6,736 nt of DNA from Nitrospinota bacterium. GTDB taxonomy: Bacteria; Nitrospinota; Nitrospinia; JACRGO01. This document shows, piece by piece, positions 4,787 to 6,736 of the stretch; within the stretch, counting starts at the first letter, position 1, and each line of letters begins with the position of its first letter. The notes beneath the pieces are model-generated. The model worked only from the letters and a program-made list of their open reading frames with translations, was not told the origin of the DNA and made no database searches. The stretch is from the NCBI GenBank assembly GCA_016212295.1, contig JACRGO010000088.1:1-6736 (forward strand), given 5' to 3'. The position numbers and the translations under genes were made by a program.

Positions 4787-6535
4787 TCAGGTGTTACAAA
4801 TTTGATTGCCGCCAAGGGCCGCGCTGTATTCATTCATTGCGTTTTCGTCCACCCCAAGGGTCCGCAAGGCCGGTGGTATCCTTTCCGGATCGAGTTTCAG
4901 GGCGGAGAGAAAATGCGAGTACGCCTTGTTCTGTTTTTCCCTTCCAGCCTCCGGGTCCGCGTCCAGGCTCTTAGACCATTCCATGCAGGTCCTCCCGCAA
5001 TTAAAATGCAGCCCGTCGTCTGAGGGGTAGCGTCCGAGAAGTTCCTCGTAACTTTCCACCGCCTCCTTGAATCTGCCCAGTTTCCTCAGCCGCCTGTTTT
5101 CCTTGTCGCGCTCCTCAATATCGTCCACAGCCTTCTGGATCGCCTGCTCTATCAACTCCATGGCCTTCTTGACCTTGTTGAACAACTGAAAAACGCCTTT
5201 TATCTTTTCCTGTCTGCCTTTATTTTTGGGGTCTTTTTCAATGAACCTTGAAAGCCTCTTCTCGCCTTCCTCCTCCATGCCGTGCTCAAAATATGATTTT
5301 CCCACGGACAGGGCGAATTCGTCCAGATCCTCCTGTGAAGCCGCCGTCTTGCCCATTGCCTTTTCCGCCGCGTTGAAACAGCCCTCGGCCAGCTTCTTTT
5401 TTTCCGGGTCCTCGTATTTAAGGTAGCAGGCGCCCTTGGCGGTCAATGCCTTTTTAAGGATTTTGCATTGCTCCTCAACGTTTTCCTGGGTCCTGCTCTT
5501 GTCAATGGACCTGTTAAAGTTTTCCAGGGCCTCCTCCAGTTCCTTGTTCATCATCAGGGCGTTGCCGTAGTCGATCAGCACATCCGGGTTTTCCGCCTCC
5601 CTGGGATTTTGCAGGACAAGTTTCAGGGCCTTCTTCGCGGCCTCGTATTCCCCCAGGTCAATTGAGACGCGGGCAAAGTCCTTGTTGATAAGGACGCTGA
5701 GCGGATTTATCCGCAGCGCCAGCTTCAGTATCTCCTTGGCCTTTTCCTTGTTTCCGTTCCAGTAATAAAGCTCCGCCAAGTGGTGCTTGGCGCGGAGATA
5801 GTAAGGGTTTTTGTCCGCCGAGGTTATGAAATTATACTCCGCCTCGCTGTTGCGGCCCAGCTTCCTTAAAACGAGTCCGATAGCGTCATAGGCAATGGCG
5901 CAATTTGGAAAATATTTAAGAATGGCCCTGTAGAGCGTCACCGCGTCCTGGAATTTATTCAACCGCTCGTACACGTCCCCGGCGAACAGAGTGCCCCATA
6001 TCTTGTTTTTGTCCTGGCCGCTGGATTGGAGGTTCAGGATGATTGCCTCGCGGTGCTTGTTTTGTCCGATAAGTTGGACTGTTTCCATCCGGACAATTTT
6101 CTTTGAGCAGGCGTCGCTGACCAGGGAGCAGATTTTAGCGGTTTTGAAGGGCTTTTGTAGTATCCCGTCGGAATTGTACTCCGGGGGAAAGTCGGCCGGT
6201 ATCTTTTCCTTGTCCCTGAGGAGCAGGAACGCCAGGGCCTTTTCCTGGTAGCCATAGGCGTAAAGGTGGTCAATGAGGTTTATTCCCATGTCCTCCCCCC
6301 TCAGCCTGTAGTTTATGAAATAAAGGTCGAAATCGGCCCGCTCCATAAGGTCCAAGGCATGGGCGGTCCTCCTGCACTTTTCTATTTTAACGAACCCGAT
6401 GTTTTTCAGCGCGTTAAAAAGCATGTTGGAGGACACGTCTTCATGCTCCACTATCATCACCTTGACGTCCTCCATGCCTTTCTTCACGCCCCTGGCCGCG
6501 TCCCTTATGTTTTTTTTCAGGTCCTGGTAGTTCAT
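4787..6535 (-). CDS. Pseudo-receiver and TPR scaffold protein
   Basis: The protein has 582 residues. After a short basic helix (1-20), residues 23-145 follow the CheY fold: VKVMIVEHED (beta 1), FDLYFINYRLRGEDMG (beta 3 and loop), ALAFLLLR (beta 4) and ILQKPF (beta 5, with the invariant Lys at 128). The two acidic residues are E30-H31 instead of DD, the phosphoacceptor Asp is N75, and the switch Thr/Ser is Leu, so phosphorylation by a histidine kinase is unlikely. From about 150 to 550 there are TPR helices, for example 184-242 (KFQDAVTLYRAILKYFP) and 247-310, and a charged coiled-coil-like stretch near 445-490. It is probably a cytoplasmic protein-interaction scaffold. No Shine-Dalgarno sequence precedes the first ATG and an in-frame stop lies seven codons upstream. 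Met21 (codon 6473-6475), just before the receiver fold, is a possible alternative start. Partners are unknown. Confidence 0.92.
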   Translation of the reverse strand: MNYQDLKKNIRDAARGVKKGMEDVKVMIVEHEDVSSNMLFNALKNIGFVKIEKCRRTAHALDLMERADFDLYFINYRLRGEDMGINLIDHLYAYGYQEKALAFLLLRDKEKIPADFPPEYNSDGILQKPFKTAKICSLVSDACSKKIVRMETVQLIGQNKHREAIILNLQSSGQDKNKIWGTLFAGDVYERLNKFQDAVTLYRAILKYFPNCAIAYDAIGLVLRKLGRNSEAEYNFITSADKNPYYLRAKHHLAELYYWNGNKEKAKEILKLALRINPLSVLINKDFARVSIDLGEYEAAKKALKLVLQNPREAENPDVLIDYGNALMMNKELEEALENFNRSIDKSRTQENVEEQCKILKKALTAKGACYLKYEDPEKKKLAEGCFNAAEKAMGKTAASQEDLDEFALSVGKSYFEHGMEEEGEKRLSRFIEKDPKNKGRQEKIKGVFQLFNKVKKAMELIEQAIQKAVDDIEERDKENRRLRKLGRFKEAVESYEELLGRYPSDDGLHFNCGRTCMEWSKSLDADPEAGREKQNKAYSHFLSALKLDPERIPPALRTLGVDENAMNEYSAALGGNQICNT

Positions 6536-6736
6536 TAGGAAACATTTTGGATTTTAGATTTGTGATTTTAGATTTGTGGCAAGTTTTTTCTCTTTATAGA
6601 GCCTACGCATAAATTAAAAATCAGCAAATCTATTTTTAAAAATACAATAAAAACAATAAGTTAGGTTTTTAGCCTAAAATAATCGCGGAATTTAATTTGT
6701 AAAATTCTTTCAAAAAATCCAAAAAATGCACATAAA
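6536..6736 (-). promoter_or_regulatory. AT-rich upstream region of the receiver-TPR gene
   Basis: These 201 bp contain no gene. On the minus strand a TATAAA (6598-6593) about 60 bp before the ATG and a TTGTTT-N18-TAGATT pair further upstream are possible promoter elements, but neither is convincing. TTAGG (6661-6665) and CCTAA (6673-6677) form a small inverted repeat. No Shine-Dalgarno sequence lies before the ATG. Confidence 0.25.
6551..6578. repeat. Perfect 14-bp tandem repeat in the leader of the receiver-TPR gene
   Basis: ATTTTAGATTTGTG occurs twice in direct succession (6551-6564 and 6565-6578), 16 bp upstream of the start codon. GATTTTAGATTT-type words are a familiar dispersed intergenic repeat. 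Here the position within the presumed 5' leader could affect translation or spacing. Confidence 0.7.

Overview
This window of moderate G+C holds five protein-coding genes. Four lie on the minus strand and one small gene lies on the plus strand. No rRNA, tRNA, transposase, integrase or CRISPR array is visible. The protein families (MshEN-like c-di-GMP module, receiver-TPR protein, CorA, STAND-like ATPase/TPR pair), Shine-Dalgarno-led starts and sigma70-type promoters indicate a bacterium, probably a Gram-negative environmental one with rich second-messenger signalling (Deltaproteobacteria, Nitrospirota, Nitrospinota or similar). That placement is inference; nothing here fixes the phylum.

Left part (1-3374): a two-gene minus-strand operon. 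The first gene (1820-3139) encodes a P-loop ATPase with an intact Walker A motif, a Walker B-like strand and a C-terminal winged-helix-like segment. The second (210-1823) starts inside the stop codon of the first (ATGA overlap). It encodes a protein with a P-loop-less NTPase-like N-terminal domain and a stack of 46-residue TPR-type repeats that are nearly identical at DNA level. A perfect-consensus promoter (TTGACA-N17-TATAAT, 3212-3240) reads into the pair. The layout looks like a sensor/switch ATPase module of the kind found among bacterial conflict or signalling systems, but no effector domain is recognisable. This is the best candidate for an undescribed system here.

Middle (3275-4786): a small plus-strand gene (3375-3743) has its own promoter, back to back with the ATPase promoter. 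It encodes a stand-alone protein made of four 24-residue MshEN-type motifs with exact five-residue spacers, so it is a candidate c-di-GMP sensor or adaptor without the usual secretion ATPase. It converges on a CorA-family transporter gene (3769-4728) whose normally near-invariant GMN motif reads GMS.

Right part (4787-6736): a 582-residue protein with an N-terminal receiver-like domain that has lost its phosphoacceptor Asp (Asn75), followed by TPR repeats. It is probably a phosphorylation-independent scaffold. It lies 58 bp upstream of corA on the same strand and could be co-transcribed with it.

The outer intergenic regions (1-209 and 6536-6736) are AT-rich. They carry short hairpins and direct repeats that resemble dispersed intergenic repeat families known from many environmental genomes.
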